Positions 29,736-39,282 of a DNA stretch of 64,000 bases are shown one piece after another. Under the pieces are notes generated by a model that did not search any database, was not told the DNA's origin, and saw nothing but the letters and a program-made list of their open reading frames with translations. The DNA is from Spirosoma foliorum (GTDB lineage: Bacteria; Bacteroidota; Bacteroidia; Cytophagales; Spirosomataceae). The DNA is taken from the NCBI RefSeq assembly GCF_014117325.1, contig NZ_CP059732.1, positions 1,922,001 through 1,986,000 on the forward strand, in the 5' to 3' direction. Numbering within the stretch: position 1 is the stretch's first letter; the number at the start of each line of letters is the position of its first letter. The position numbers and the translations under genes were made by a program.

Positions 29736-30100
29736 TTTGGCTGATTAACATCATAAACTGACTTCAGGAAATGGATGGGTGAATCAGGATTTTTTATACG
29801 GGATTCTCGGGAAGAGATCACCAGTGAATTCAACAAGTGCCTCTTGAGGAGGCCTTATCCATTCCAGCCCAGATTCCAGGAAGGACTGATACGTACCAAT
29901 AAAAGTTAATGGGTTTATTTCTGACGTCTTAACAAGATAAGCAAAAGGCACAAATCTCCCTACTCCTGTTGTGCTGGGTATTCAATTGTAGCCGCACAAT
30001 CATTCGATTTCAGGACGAGTCAAGTATTAGATAACCTTTAATTAGACAAGACCGGCCGCAACCCATCCTGATACGATTCGTAAATTATGGTGAAGTGATT
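29736..30100. other. Gene-free stretch between IS110 remnant and sigma gene
   Basis: No convincing coding region. A short hairpin GCCTC-TTGAG-GAGGC lies near 29842-29856. As the DNA directly 5' of an IS110 recombinase it might include the remains of that element's bridge RNA, but nothing decisive is seen. Confidence 0.3.
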
Positions 30101-30808
30101 TTAGTTGATAAACTCAGTAAATAGAGTAGAAAACGTGAGACAGCAGAATGTCCAAACGGCTTCCCAACCCGAGCAAAGCTGCCGGAGATTATTCAGCGCT
30201 TTGTAGAGGAGCTTATATACCGAGGGCGAAGTCAACTGCATCACTTCGGCGATTTCTTCGGTTGACAGAGAACTGTAATACTTCAGGAAGATAATTTCGC
30301 GCTGACGGGGTGGCAGTTGGTTGATAAAACGGGCTAAACTCTCTGTAATCGAGTCATCGGTTTGCGTAGCAATGAGTTGTTCTTCAACGGAAAGCTCACT
30401 GTCTTCGTCGGGTGTAGCGTCCGAAAATTGGCGTTGCTTCGTGATGCGCCGGATTAGCTCTCGACGTAGGGCCACAATGAAATACGCTTTGGGGGACGTA
30501 ACGGTTGGCAATTTTGCCGCACTGTCCCAGACCTGAACAAATAAATCCTGCACCGTGTCTTTGACCAATTCTTTATCGGGAACCAGGCGATAGCCGTAGT
30601 TATGCAGCATTTTGCCATAACGCTGGTAGAAACATGATAAAGCTTCTGCATTACTCCTCTGTAATAATAGCCATTGCCGTTGGTCAACGGTATTCGTGTC
30701 AAGTTCTAAAGGGGATAGCCCACTATTTGAAAGAATAGTCGATTGATTATCAATAGGAAAACCAGCTTTCTCCTCAGGAGAATTAGTTGGAAATTTATAA
30801 CTTTCCAT
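30101..30808 (-). CDS. ECF-type RNA polymerase sigma factor (Bacteroidota)
   Basis: A ~235-residue protein; ATG 30808 is preferred over the TTG at 30823. Sigma region 2 is visible (LVKDTVQDLFVQVWDSA) and region 4 (LPPRQREIIFLKYYSSLSTEEIAEVMQLTSPSV..., with a recognition helix) ends near LRQL. A longer than usual N-terminus and a short hydrophobic C-terminus (WTFCCLTFSTLF) are unusual. It lies 137 bp downstream of the STN-bearing SusC and in the same orientation as FecR. In the usual scheme the sigma factor is released by the FecR anti-sigma after the SusC STN domain signals substrate binding, and it then activates the transporter genes. Order here is FecR-SusC-sigma, not the usual sigma-FecR-SusC. 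Confidence 0.85.
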   Translation of the reverse strand: MESYKFPTNSPEEKAGFPIDNQSTILSNSGLSPLELDTNTVDQRQWLLLQRSNAEALSCFYQRYGKMLHNYGYRLVPDKELVKDTVQDLFVQVWDSAAKLPTVTSPKAYFIVALRRELIRRITKQRQFSDATPDEDSELSVEEQLIATQTDDSITESLARFINQLPPRQREIIFLKYYSSLSTEEIAEVMQLTSPSVYKLLYKALNNLRQLCSGWEAVWTFCCLTFSTLFTEFIN

Positions 30809-30959
30809 ATCAACTAAAACCAAGTATTCTCAACAATTGACAATGGTCTTTAAGGTCAAATCAGGCAGGAATTGCAACGTAGATTTCTTGCACTAAAGTA
30901 CGGATTTATTGCACAATATTTCAATAAAACGAACAAAAGCTAGGCAAGGGATTGTACCG

Positions 30960-33900
30960 CTAAAAGCCAAAACTCAAGCCTACATTATAGCCCCGAGTGA
31001 CTGGATAGTTCCCCACATCAATCCCGAATGTAGCATCAGCCAGGCCACCAACGGCGGGGTCTAATCCGCTGTATGTAGTAATGGTAAACAAATTCGTCGC
31101 TGATACCGAGATTCGTAACCGATTCATTTTTAGTCGATTCAATAACACATTCGAAAAACTATAACCTAAATTTAGATACTGCATCCGACCGTAGGACCCA
31201 TGTTCAATATAGTACGAATTAGGTTGCGTGTTCGTACTGAAATTGGTTGCACTCTCGAAAATAGGCACGTTTGTATTGGTATGCGTAGGCAACCACGAAT
31301 CCTTCACCCGCTCACTTATTGCAGCTCCTGTGAACGAGGGGTAGAAGTCAGTAAACCACCGTTGGTTGTTGAAAATCTGGTTTCCCAATGAGACATATAG
31401 ATTGGAGCTCAAGTCGAAGCCTTTGTACTTTATTCCCAGTGTAATACTGCCCGTGAACTTAGGGATGGGGCTGCCCAAAAACGTCCGATCATTGTCGTCA
31501 ATTTTATTGTCGCCATTCAAATCGGCGAAGCGAAAACGGCCAGGAGCGGCTCCTAACTGCGTCGCAGCTGATGCCACTTCTTCCTTGCTGTTGAATAGGC
31601 CAACTACTTGATAACCATAGAACGATGATAAGGCATGACCCGGCTCATTACGTACTACCGGCCCACCAATGCGCGTACCACCGCCCGTGAAATACGGTAC
31701 CAACGGCGCAATGGCCGTAATCTGGTTGCTTAGGAAGCTGCCGATTCCGGTCACTTCATAACTCAAATCGCCAACAAGTTTCCCCCGGGTGGTAAGCAGT
31801 AAATCAATCCCCTGATTGCGCATACTCGCTACATTCAGGAACGGTGCATTGGCTCGAACGCCCACCACGCTTGGTAAGGCCAATTGGTAGAGTAAATCTT
31901 TGGTATCTTTCCGCCAGATGTCGATCATTACCTCCAGGCGATTATTGAAAAACGAACCATCTATCCCGATGTTGGATGTAATGCTCGTCTCCCATTTGGC
32001 ATCTGGATTACCATATTGACTTGGATAGTAACCCGATTCGATGGAATTATTTGTCGCTCCCAGATCGTAACCATTGGCCGTGTTGGTAGAAAATAAATTG
32101 AACTGGTTAGTTGAACTGAGGTAGTTGGAGTTACCCATCAAGCCATAACCACCCCGAATTTTTAGATCCGAAATCCAGGACAGTTTCTTCATGAATTCCT
32201 CAGCAGAAATGCGCCAAGCTACAGAAACCGCTGGAAATACGCCATACCGATTGGCGGGGCCGAATTGGGACGATCCATCCCGACGTACCACCGCCGTAGC
32301 AATATACTTATCGTTATAGGTGTATTTGGCCTGCCCAAATATCGAGTAAAAGTTGTTGCCTTTTCCGTACGTGCTGGACACCTGACGCGTTGCACCGGGC
32401 GTTGTGGTGTTCAGTGTTACGTAGTTAGGGTCGGTGGAGAACGGATTAATACCCGAACCTGCGATACCCCGTCCATTACCCGTGTTGAGTGCTTCCAGCC
32501 CCGCCAGCACACTCAGATCGTGTTTGCCGAACGTTTGCTTATACTGCGCTGTGTTGGTAAAGGTCCAGGCCAGCCCTACATTGGATGCCTCCGAATAGGT
32601 GTAGTTCGCGATATTTTCGGAGTTTTCGTAAGTAGATCGAACGTATGAATTGGCGTAGTTCGTGTAGTATGACCCTCCCAGACTACTCTTCAGTGTTACA
32701 GCAGGAATGGGGTCGTACGCTACGTAAATGTTCCCCAAAATAGTCACCGTATGATTCAAATTATTGGCCTGTCCATCCCGACTGGCTACAGGATTTCGGG
32801 GATTGCTGAACCCCGGAGCGGCTGTGCCCGCATACCCTCCGAACGCATTATAGACAGGAATAATGGGCGCCATCCGAAACGATGACAGAATGTCGTTCTC
32901 ATCCGAAGCAACGCTTGAATTATTGTTGGTACTATTGCCAAGAGCATTCCCCGTTGTGCCCTGCAAGCCCGTCGCCGATACGTAGGCCACCTGGATATTC
33001 TCGCCAAACCGAAGTTTTTTGCTGAGGTCAAATTCGGTGTTGGCGCGAAAGCTATAGCGCGAAAAATCATTGTTACGAACGATACCCGCCTGTCGCTGCA
33101 TACCCAGACTTAGGTAGTACCGACTAGTCTCGGTTCCCCCCGAAAATCCCAGCGTGTGCCGCGTCATGGGTGCCACCCGGGTAATGGCTTTATACCAAAC
33201 AGTTCCCTGCTTATTAGCGGGAATGACGTTATAGATCGCCCTATTGGCCGAATTAACGTTGTAATTAGTCTGTTCAGCAGCTATGTCAATGGATCCAATA
33301 ACGCCTGGTATCTTGCCAACTAGCAGATAATCAGGTAATACGGGCGTTTGGCCCGAACCATACTGACCATTGGCGATACTGGTGAAACTATCTGGCCCTA
33401 CTGTGCCTCCCGTTTGAAAGATGTCATTCCGGCGCGCCTGCCAGGTCCAGTCGGCCTGTTCCTGAGGAGTCAGAATCGGAAGCCCTTTTCCTGGATCCGT
33501 TACCCCATACAAGCCGTCGTAGCTAATGCTCAGTTTCTGGGCCTTGCGCTGACCTTTTTTCGTAGTCAGGACAATTACCCCCGCGGCCGCCCGAGCCCCG
33601 TAGATGGAAGCCGACGCGGCATCTTTTAAAACGGTGGTGGTTTCAAGGTCATTGGGATTCAGAAACTGAATACTCTGGGTAGGCACCCCATCGACAATAT
33701 AAAGCGGTTGATTCCCGCCAAAGGAGCCAAACCCCCGCACCCGGATCTGGCTGGATGTTCCGGGCTGCCCGTTGGTAATAACCGTAACGCCCGCCACGCG
33801 CCCCTGAAGTTGCTGTTCGACATTTGCCGAAGGAACTAGTTGAAGTTGGGCTGGTTTGACCGTCGAAACAGCGCCCGTTACATCCCGACGATTTTCCGTC

Positions 33901-34631
33901 GAGTAACCTGTGATCACGATCTCGTTTAATAGTTTCGTATCCTCCGCCAGCTGTACATTAATTGTTGTGTTTTCGAAAAAAGGATACTCCTGTGTAGTAT
34001 AACCGATGTAGGAAAAAACCAATGTTCCAGCACGTTCTTGAACGGATAAATTATATGTACCATTGAGCGAAGCTGTGGTGCCAGATGTGGTGTTTTTGAG
34101 TACAACGGTAACACCGGGCAATGCCTCTCCAGTTGTGGTTACTACTTTGCCGGTGAGTTGAAAAGTAGGCTGTTTTTCGTCGGGCAACGCTGATTTAGTG
34201 GACTTGGTAGCGGAGAGGCTGGTTGAGTATTTCTGGGCGGAAGCAGTTTCGCGAATCGGTTCTTGGTAAAGAATATAGGTGTGTTTTGTCCGTTGAAATT
34301 TTATGTTGAACGGTGATAGCAATCGGGTTAGAATCCGGTCTAAATTTCTTGGCAAGTTGGTCAATACGTCCGACGAGATAAATTTATTCGCCAGCAAATC
34401 GGTATCGTAGTTGAAAATAACGTGATGGCGAAGCGCTAATTCATTTAGGATCTGACCCAAATTTGCTTTTGCCGATGCGGTCATCACAGACGGTGGAAGT
34501 GAGCCTCTTTTTTTTGAAGGCAGTTGCTGGCCATATGTATCAGTTTGGCCGTTACCTATAAGCCCAAGCAATAGAAGTCCCGCAAAAAAAAGCGTTCTCA
34601 ATCTAATTTTTCTGAGGGTAAATGGGCTCAT
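30960..34631 (-). CDS. SusC-type TonB-dependent transporter with N-terminal STN signalling domain
   Basis: A 1223-residue outer-membrane protein starting at ATG 34631 (the TTG at 34661 is less likely). After the signal peptide (TLFFAGLLLLGLIGNGQ) comes an STN domain (LGQILNELALRHHVIFNYD..., residues ~45-115), then a carboxypeptidase-regulatory-like domain, the NEIVITGYST box, a plug (VRGFGSFGGNQPLYIVDG) and the barrel to NVGLSFGF. STN domains relay substrate binding to a FecR anti-sigma, here encoded immediately upstream. No SusD is next to it. Its barrel shares long identical DNA tracts with the SusC at 43.7-47 kb. The likely ligand is the same as or related to that of the other transporter. 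Confidence 0.92.
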   Translation of the reverse strand: MSPFTLRKIRLRTLFFAGLLLLGLIGNGQTDTYGQQLPSKKRGSLPPSVMTASAKANLGQILNELALRHHVIFNYDTDLLANKFISSDVLTNLPRNLDRILTRLLSPFNIKFQRTKHTYILYQEPIRETASAQKYSTSLSATKSTKSALPDEKQPTFQLTGKVVTTTGEALPGVTVVLKNTTSGTTASLNGTYNLSVQERAGTLVFSYIGYTTQEYPFFENTTINVQLAEDTKLLNEIVITGYSTENRRDVTGAVSTVKPAQLQLVPSANVEQQLQGRVAGVTVITNGQPGTSSQIRVRGFGSFGGNQPLYIVDGVPTQSIQFLNPNDLETTTVLKDAASASIYGARAAAGVIVLTTKKGQRKAQKLSISYDGLYGVTDPGKGLPILTPQEQADWTWQARRNDIFQTGGTVGPDSFTSIANGQYGSGQTPVLPDYLLVGKIPGVIGSIDIAAEQTNYNVNSANRAIYNVIPANKQGTVWYKAITRVAPMTRHTLGFSGGTETSRYYLSLGMQRQAGIVRNNDFSRYSFRANTEFDLSKKLRFGENIQVAYVSATGLQGTTGNALGNSTNNNSSVASDENDILSSFRMAPIIPVYNAFGGYAGTAAPGFSNPRNPVASRDGQANNLNHTVTILGNIYVAYDPIPAVTLKSSLGGSYYTNYANSYVRSTYENSENIANYTYSEASNVGLAWTFTNTAQYKQTFGKHDLSVLAGLEALNTGNGRGIAGSGINPFSTDPNYVTLNTTTPGATRQVSSTYGKGNNFYSIFGQAKYTYNDKYIATAVVRRDGSSQFGPANRYGVFPAVSVAWRISAEEFMKKLSWISDLKIRGGYGLMGNSNYLSSTNQFNLFSTNTANGYDLGATNNSIESGYYPSQYGNPDAKWETSITSNIGIDGSFFNNRLEVMIDIWRKDTKDLLYQLALPSVVGVRANAPFLNVASMRNQGIDLLLTTRGKLVGDLSYEVTGIGSFLSNQITAIAPLVPYFTGGGTRIGGPVVRNEPGHALSSFYGYQVVGLFNSKEEVASAATQLGAAPGRFRFADLNGDNKIDDNDRTFLGSPIPKFTGSITLGIKYKGFDLSSNLYVSLGNQIFNNQRWFTDFYPSFTGAAISERVKDSWLPTHTNTNVPIFESATNFSTNTQPNSYYIEHGSYGRMQYLNLGYSFSNVLLNRLKMNRLRISVSATNLFTITTYSGLDPAVGGLADATFGIDVGNYPVTRGYNVGLSFGF
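32230..32652. repeat. 423-bp tract identical to 44945-45367
   Basis: Base-by-base reading shows the tract is identical to the second SusC gene at a constant offset of 12,715 bp, with divergent DNA on both sides. It lies in the barrel-coding part. Confidence 0.9.
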
Positions 34632-34665
34632 GCTCAAGTTCAGCAAACGGATAAAAAACAAGTCG

Positions 34666-35667
34666 TTAATCTATCAGATAGCCTCCTTTTGTTGCTCTTG
34701 CACGCACATTGTAGATTGTTTGAAGCTGATTATAGAAGGTCTGAATGGAGTCTGTGCCAACCGAGCCTGTAAATCGTTTCCGAAGCAGTTCCGGCCGACT
34801 AACCGTGGTGCGAATACCGTAACTATCCTCTAATTTCTGAAAGACGTTATTTAGTGTTTCTCCGTTAAAAATCAACGTATTGTTCAGCCAGGCCGTGTAG
34901 ATACGTGGGTCTGCCTTTTCTTTCGTCAGATAATTGGTCTTGGGTAATAAAGTAGCTTTTTCGCCGGGCACCAAAATCATATGCTGATCGGTACGGCTGC
35001 GTTCATTCAACTGCACTTTGCCTTCCGCCAGCATCACTTCCGTTTTACCCCGCCGGTCGTTCACGTTAAAAACGGTTCCCACTACGTTTATGTCCAGACG
35101 GGCTGTTTTGACTGTAAACTTCACCAGCTCATTTTGTTGCCGTTGTTTCCTGACTTGAAAAAAAGCTTCGCCCGTTAGCTTTACCTCCCGATTCGACCAA
35201 CTCCGTTTGTATTCCATGCATGAATTGCCGTTCAACGTGACCAGTGAGCTATCTGGCAGGACCACCGTATGCATCTTGCCGAATGCAGTTGAATAAAAAA
35301 CGGGTTGCTGATACCACCAGAAGCCTGCACCTACCATAATTAAGACCGCTACCGATGCGGCAATGGCATACCAGCGTCGCCAGAGGGGAATCACAATGCC
35401 CATCGGATGCTCCAGAACGTCGGGGGCGATCCGCTGCTGAATAAGCTTCCAGTTCTGCTGTAACTCATCGTCAGAAAATACGTCAGGTTGAGCTGATAAC
35501 TGCCTGATAATCTGAGCGGCTTCTTCTATCTCTGCCTGTTTGTAGGGATGTTTCTGCACCCACTCGAGCCAGAATGAATTAGAGGCTTGTGTAGGATTGG
35601 TTACCCAGGCGATAAAGGCATCGTCGGTAATAAAGTCTTGTGTGGAAAATAGCTCGTACGAGCGCAT
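34666..35667 (-). CDS. FecR-family anti-sigma factor
   Basis: A 333-residue inner-membrane protein. The N-terminal cytoplasmic part (~1-85) would hold the sigma factor, a single membrane helix follows (WYAIAASVAVLIMVGAGFWW, residues ~90-110), and the periplasmic FecR domain has VVLPDSSLVTLNGNSCMEY and GEAFFQV, then FNVNDRRGKTEVMLAEGKVQLN, with a C-terminal part (NNVFQKLEDSYGIRTTV) that contacts STN domains. Its stop is about 35 bp from the ATG of the STN-SusC. Together with the ECF sigma at 30.1 kb it forms a trans-envelope sensing relay for the transporter. Confidence 0.9.
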   Translation of the reverse strand: MRSYELFSTQDFITDDAFIAWVTNPTQASNSFWLEWVQKHPYKQAEIEEAAQIIRQLSAQPDVFSDDELQQNWKLIQQRIAPDVLEHPMGIVIPLWRRWYAIAASVAVLIMVGAGFWWYQQPVFYSTAFGKMHTVVLPDSSLVTLNGNSCMEYKRSWSNREVKLTGEAFFQVRKQRQQNELVKFTVKTARLDINVVGTVFNVNDRRGKTEVMLAEGKVQLNERSRTDQHMILVPGEKATLLPKTNYLTKEKADPRIYTAWLNNTLIFNGETLNNVFQKLEDSYGIRTTVSRPELLRKRFTGSVGTDSIQTFYNQLQTIYNVRARATKGGYLID

Positions 35668-35735
35668 ATACTGTAGTAGTTATATCTAGTCTTAAAGTAC
35701 AGAGCCGTCCAGAAATTACCCCTTTATCCTGAAAC

Positions 35736-35761
35736 TTTACTGAATTGTCAGACTCAGTAAA
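35736..35761. terminator. Short hairpin between sugar-dehydrogenase fusion and FecR genes
   Basis: TTTACTGA (35736-35743) and TCAGTAAA (35754-35761) form an 8-bp stem with a 10-nt loop, 28 bp beyond the stop of the upstream gene on the minus strand. It may separate two transcription units. Confidence 0.35.
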
Positions 35762-35788
35762 CTTGCTTTGAGTGTAGCTAGAGAGACC

Positions 35789-38700
35789 TCATTCCTCAAA
35801 CCGGATATTGGTTAATTTGAGAATTTCGTCGTTTGGTTTGGTTGGTTTGATGGCGAAAAAATACACGTCATGACGACCAGAAACCGGTTTGTTGAGCTGC
35901 CCCCTTACCGTTTTTAACGTATCCCAGCCCCTCGTCGGTCCATAGCCTGTTGTACTAATAATTGGGCCCGCCTGCGAATCAATACGTACCTCAATTTCTC
36001 CCGTCTGATTAGCCGATGCGTACTCATACAGAAAGGCTTTAATCCCGGATAAGTCAATGCTTTTTAACAAGATATAAGACTTATGCCCACCTGGCGACAG
36101 GTTATCCCGGAAGCGGGGAAAACCAACGTGGGCGTCTGCGTAGGCGGGTTTCACGTTCGCATTTCGTAGCGTTACTACGTCTGTACCGGTGAGTGGCCCA
36201 ACTACTTTACCGCCCTTATCCGCGTAGGAAGCTATGATTGTGTACTGCCCTTTTACGTCATCTTTCGAATGATCTTTTAGCGATAAGGAACCTTGGATTG
36301 GCAAGAGTGTCTGGCTTTTTTGCTTGTCGGTCAGGGAGAAAATATAGCGCACCATTTCCTGTGCATCCTGCACCGAAAGCTGCGGGTGCGCACTCATCAC
36401 ATGCTCGGTTCCCCACGCACCACCACCACCATTTATAATCTTGGTGCCTAATTGTTCAACAGTTCCAACCTGCTCTTTGTACTTATGCGCAATCGCCAGA
36501 AACGACGGCCCCACTGACACCTTATCGACTGTATGACAAGCCTTACAATCGCTACCCGCTATCAGCGTTTTGCCCAGCGAATTCGTTTCAGCAGCGAGCA
36601 TTGGCGTGTTAGGAGACGTAATGCCCGGTGCGCTCGGCTGGGGATTGTAGGCGTAAACGACTTTAACTCGTTTGGGATCTACTGCTACATCCTCTTTGTC
36701 TTTCACTTTTACAGCATATGTAAACGGCTTGTTCTCCCAGAAAAAGGATTTGTTGCCCGCGCTCGTAATGGCCACCGTTGGCCGGGTGTTTCCTACTTTC
36801 ACCGTTACCGTATCAGCACCAACTAATCCAGCATGATCGGTTGCCTTTAGAATGACCTTGTAAACGCCCGGCTTTTTGTAGGTGTATGTAGCAGTCGGGG
36901 TTGTAGCGCCTACAGTTTTGCCATCGAACAGCCATTGATACGTCACCTGATCATCGTCGTCAAGATCGTGTGAACCCTGGCTTTTGAACGTCACCCGTAA
37001 TGGAGCCTGCCCGTCGGCTTCACGTAAAATGGGATAGTTACGTCGCTCCGACGTCAGGAAGACCATTTTATCGACTCGTGCTTCAGTCGCAGAATCTGCG
37101 ATGCTTGCCTGAGCAACGGGTGCCCGATTGCCGGTATTGTACTCGATTTTCACTAGTCGAGCATCTTCATTATCAGCGCCATAGATCGAGCCGTATTCCA
37201 GCATATACATCACACCATCAGGTCCAAACGCCAGATCAATAGGACGCCGAAAATCGCCGTTGGTAGCCATAAACGATTCACTACGTACATAATTCTCTTT
37301 CTCGTCGAATCGCAGCGCCATCACCCAGTTGCGCATCCAGTCAAATACAAATAAAGCGCCGTCGTAATAATCCGGGAATTTGTTCGTCGACGTAGTATTT
37401 TTGTTGAAGGTGTAAAACGCCCCCGCCATTGCGCTCCGTCCGCCCACACCCAATTCGGGAAACTCCTCCGATGCCGCGTATGGATACCAGATCATGGCGG
37501 GAATGGCGGGTGGCAATTGATTTAGGCCGGTGTTGTTCGGCGAGTTGTTGACGGGTGCCGCCGGGTCGAATTTGGGGCCAGCGGTTTTTGTTGCAAAATC
37601 CCATTTCGCATACGCAAAGTTGTTGCCCATGAAGTAAGGCCAGCCGAAATTGCCTGCTTTCCTGGCCTGATTAAACTCATCGTAGCCACGGGGCCCCTGA
37701 AGGCCATCTTTACCTGCATCCGGCCCAATTTCACCCCAGTATAAGACCGATGTTTTCGGGTTTACCGCAATTCGATACGGGTTGCGACAGCCCATAATGT
37801 AGATTTCTGGTAAAGTTTTATCAGTTCCTTTCGGGAATAAATTACCGTCAGGAATGGTATAAGTGCCGTCTGTCTCGGGATGAATTCGCAGTATTTTTCC
37901 TTTAAAATCGTTTGTGTTGCCCGCCGAGCGTTGCGAATCCAGACTGTAAAATTCCTTGCCTGATCGTTCATCCAATGGAGAATATCCATCGGATGGAAAG
38001 GGGGCGGAACTGTCGCCGGTAGACAGAAAAAGATTACCGTCTTTATCCCAGGCCAGCGATCCGCCGTGGTGCGACCCGCTAGTTTTCTGTACCGGTACTT
38101 TCAGCATTACTTTCTCTGATCCCAAATCCAACGTATTGTCAGGATTCATGGTGAATCGTGAAAGTTGAAAAGCCAGTGTCTCCTCAGTCAGGCCAGCGGG
38201 GGCATAGTACACATAAAGATTACGATTTTGGGCGAATTCTGGATCGAGCGCCAGACCTATCAAACCCGTGCCGCCCATGTTCGTGATCGGGAATTTGTGG
38301 ATCAACATTTTCGTTCCAGTGCGCGGATCAAAGACCGACAGGTTGCCGAACAGTTCTGTAAAAAATACCCGACCATCGGGCGCAATCGCCAGTTCCATTG
38401 GTGAATTCAAATCATTGACCAGCACTGTTTTTACGAAGCGGTTTTGTTCGGGCGTCACTTTGGCGTAGGCTTTCCTATAGTTAAGCGGTTTACCATCACC
38501 AATGGCGTACTTAATGCCGCCCAGCAAATGGCTCAGAAATAACGGCTCACTAAAACTCTCGTCGGTATGGCCTCCACCAGTGTAAAAGGCTCGTCCACCA
38601 TCGAACTCGTGATACCAACTAATGTGATGATTCGAGCCATTGGTACCGCCCTCATAAGTACTTTCGTCCAGATCGGCCAACACGTTTATACCTGAATAGA

Positions 38701-39244
38701 ATGATCGGTAGTTATACCACTCGTCGGTACGTTCCCATTGATCGGGCAGCATTTTCGTTGCCGGATGGTTTTTTTGGGTCACATCAACGGTTGCTTTTCG
38801 TACATTAGGATTGTGCGGATGACTGGAAAAATGAGCGCCCATTAATTTACCATACCACGGCCAGTCGTATTCCGTATCGGCTGCCGCGTGAATACCGACA
38901 TAACCGCCACCCGCCTGGATGTATCGTTCGAATGCCGCTTGTTGCTTACCATTCAAAACATTGCCTGTCGTACTGTTGAAGATAACGGCCGCGTATTGTT
39001 TCAGGTTTTCGTCGGTAAATAAGGCCGCATTTGTCGTGGTATCAACCGAAAAACCATTTACGTTTCCCAGCCTCTGAATCGCGGCAATAGCGAATGGAAT
39101 GGAGGTGTGTTTCCAGCCTTTGGTTTTCGAAAATACCAGTATACGGGGCGCATTAGCAGACTGTCTGACTGTCATTCCCGAATAGAGCAGGAACGTAGCG
39201 CCCATCAACCCTATAAAATAAAGTCTTGCCTTTATTAATGTCAT
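35789..39244 (-). CDS. Secreted multidomain ThuA / sugar dehydrogenase / PKD / cytochrome c / CBM6-like protein
   Basis: About 1151 residues with a signal peptide (ATG 39244 favoured over 39265). Modules in order: ThuA-like domain (~33-250; ILVFSKTKGWKHTSIP, YVGIHAAADTEYDW), GSDH-type PQQ-dependent six-bladed propeller (~270-670; GDSSAPF, GCRNPYRIAVNP, EYGSIYG), PKD domain (~710-800; YQWLFDGKTVG, YTYKKPGVYKVILKATD), a c-type heme segment CKACH near residue 900 and a C-terminal CBM6-like sandwich (SIDLSGIKAFLYEYAS). Such a chain could oxidise a sugar in the periplasm and pass electrons through the attached heme. It follows another ThuA gene. This fusion is known in Bacteroidota proteins, but its substrate is not established here. 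Confidence 0.83.
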   Translation of the reverse strand: MTLIKARLYFIGLMGATFLLYSGMTVRQSANAPRILVFSKTKGWKHTSIPFAIAAIQRLGNVNGFSVDTTTNAALFTDENLKQYAAVIFNSTTGNVLNGKQQAAFERYIQAGGGYVGIHAAADTEYDWPWYGKLMGAHFSSHPHNPNVRKATVDVTQKNHPATKMLPDQWERTDEWYNYRSFYSGINVLADLDESTYEGGTNGSNHHISWYHEFDGGRAFYTGGGHTDESFSEPLFLSHLLGGIKYAIGDGKPLNYRKAYAKVTPEQNRFVKTVLVNDLNSPMELAIAPDGRVFFTELFGNLSVFDPRTGTKMLIHKFPITNMGGTGLIGLALDPEFAQNRNLYVYYAPAGLTEETLAFQLSRFTMNPDNTLDLGSEKVMLKVPVQKTSGSHHGGSLAWDKDGNLFLSTGDSSAPFPSDGYSPLDERSGKEFYSLDSQRSAGNTNDFKGKILRIHPETDGTYTIPDGNLFPKGTDKTLPEIYIMGCRNPYRIAVNPKTSVLYWGEIGPDAGKDGLQGPRGYDEFNQARKAGNFGWPYFMGNNFAYAKWDFATKTAGPKFDPAAPVNNSPNNTGLNQLPPAIPAMIWYPYAASEEFPELGVGGRSAMAGAFYTFNKNTTSTNKFPDYYDGALFVFDWMRNWVMALRFDEKENYVRSESFMATNGDFRRPIDLAFGPDGVMYMLEYGSIYGADNEDARLVKIEYNTGNRAPVAQASIADSATEARVDKMVFLTSERRNYPILREADGQAPLRVTFKSQGSHDLDDDDQVTYQWLFDGKTVGATTPTATYTYKKPGVYKVILKATDHAGLVGADTVTVKVGNTRPTVAITSAGNKSFFWENKPFTYAVKVKDKEDVAVDPKRVKVVYAYNPQPSAPGITSPNTPMLAAETNSLGKTLIAGSDCKACHTVDKVSVGPSFLAIAHKYKEQVGTVEQLGTKIINGGGGAWGTEHVMSAHPQLSVQDAQEMVRYIFSLTDKQKSQTLLPIQGSLSLKDHSKDDVKGQYTIIASYADKGGKVVGPLTGTDVVTLRNANVKPAYADAHVGFPRFRDNLSPGGHKSYILLKSIDLSGIKAFLYEYASANQTGEIEVRIDSQAGPIISTTGYGPTRGWDTLKTVRGQLNKPVSGRHDVYFFAIKPTKPNDEILKLTNIRFEE

Positions 39245-39282
39245 CTTGAAATAAGTTGGAATCATCTAGCCCGATTGTTCAC

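Noticed and set aside
32265..32648. Plus-strand 127-residue frame, identical to one at 44980-45363
   Set aside because: It is the reverse-strand shadow of the identical SusC tract; the identity reflects gene conversion, not a conserved small gene.
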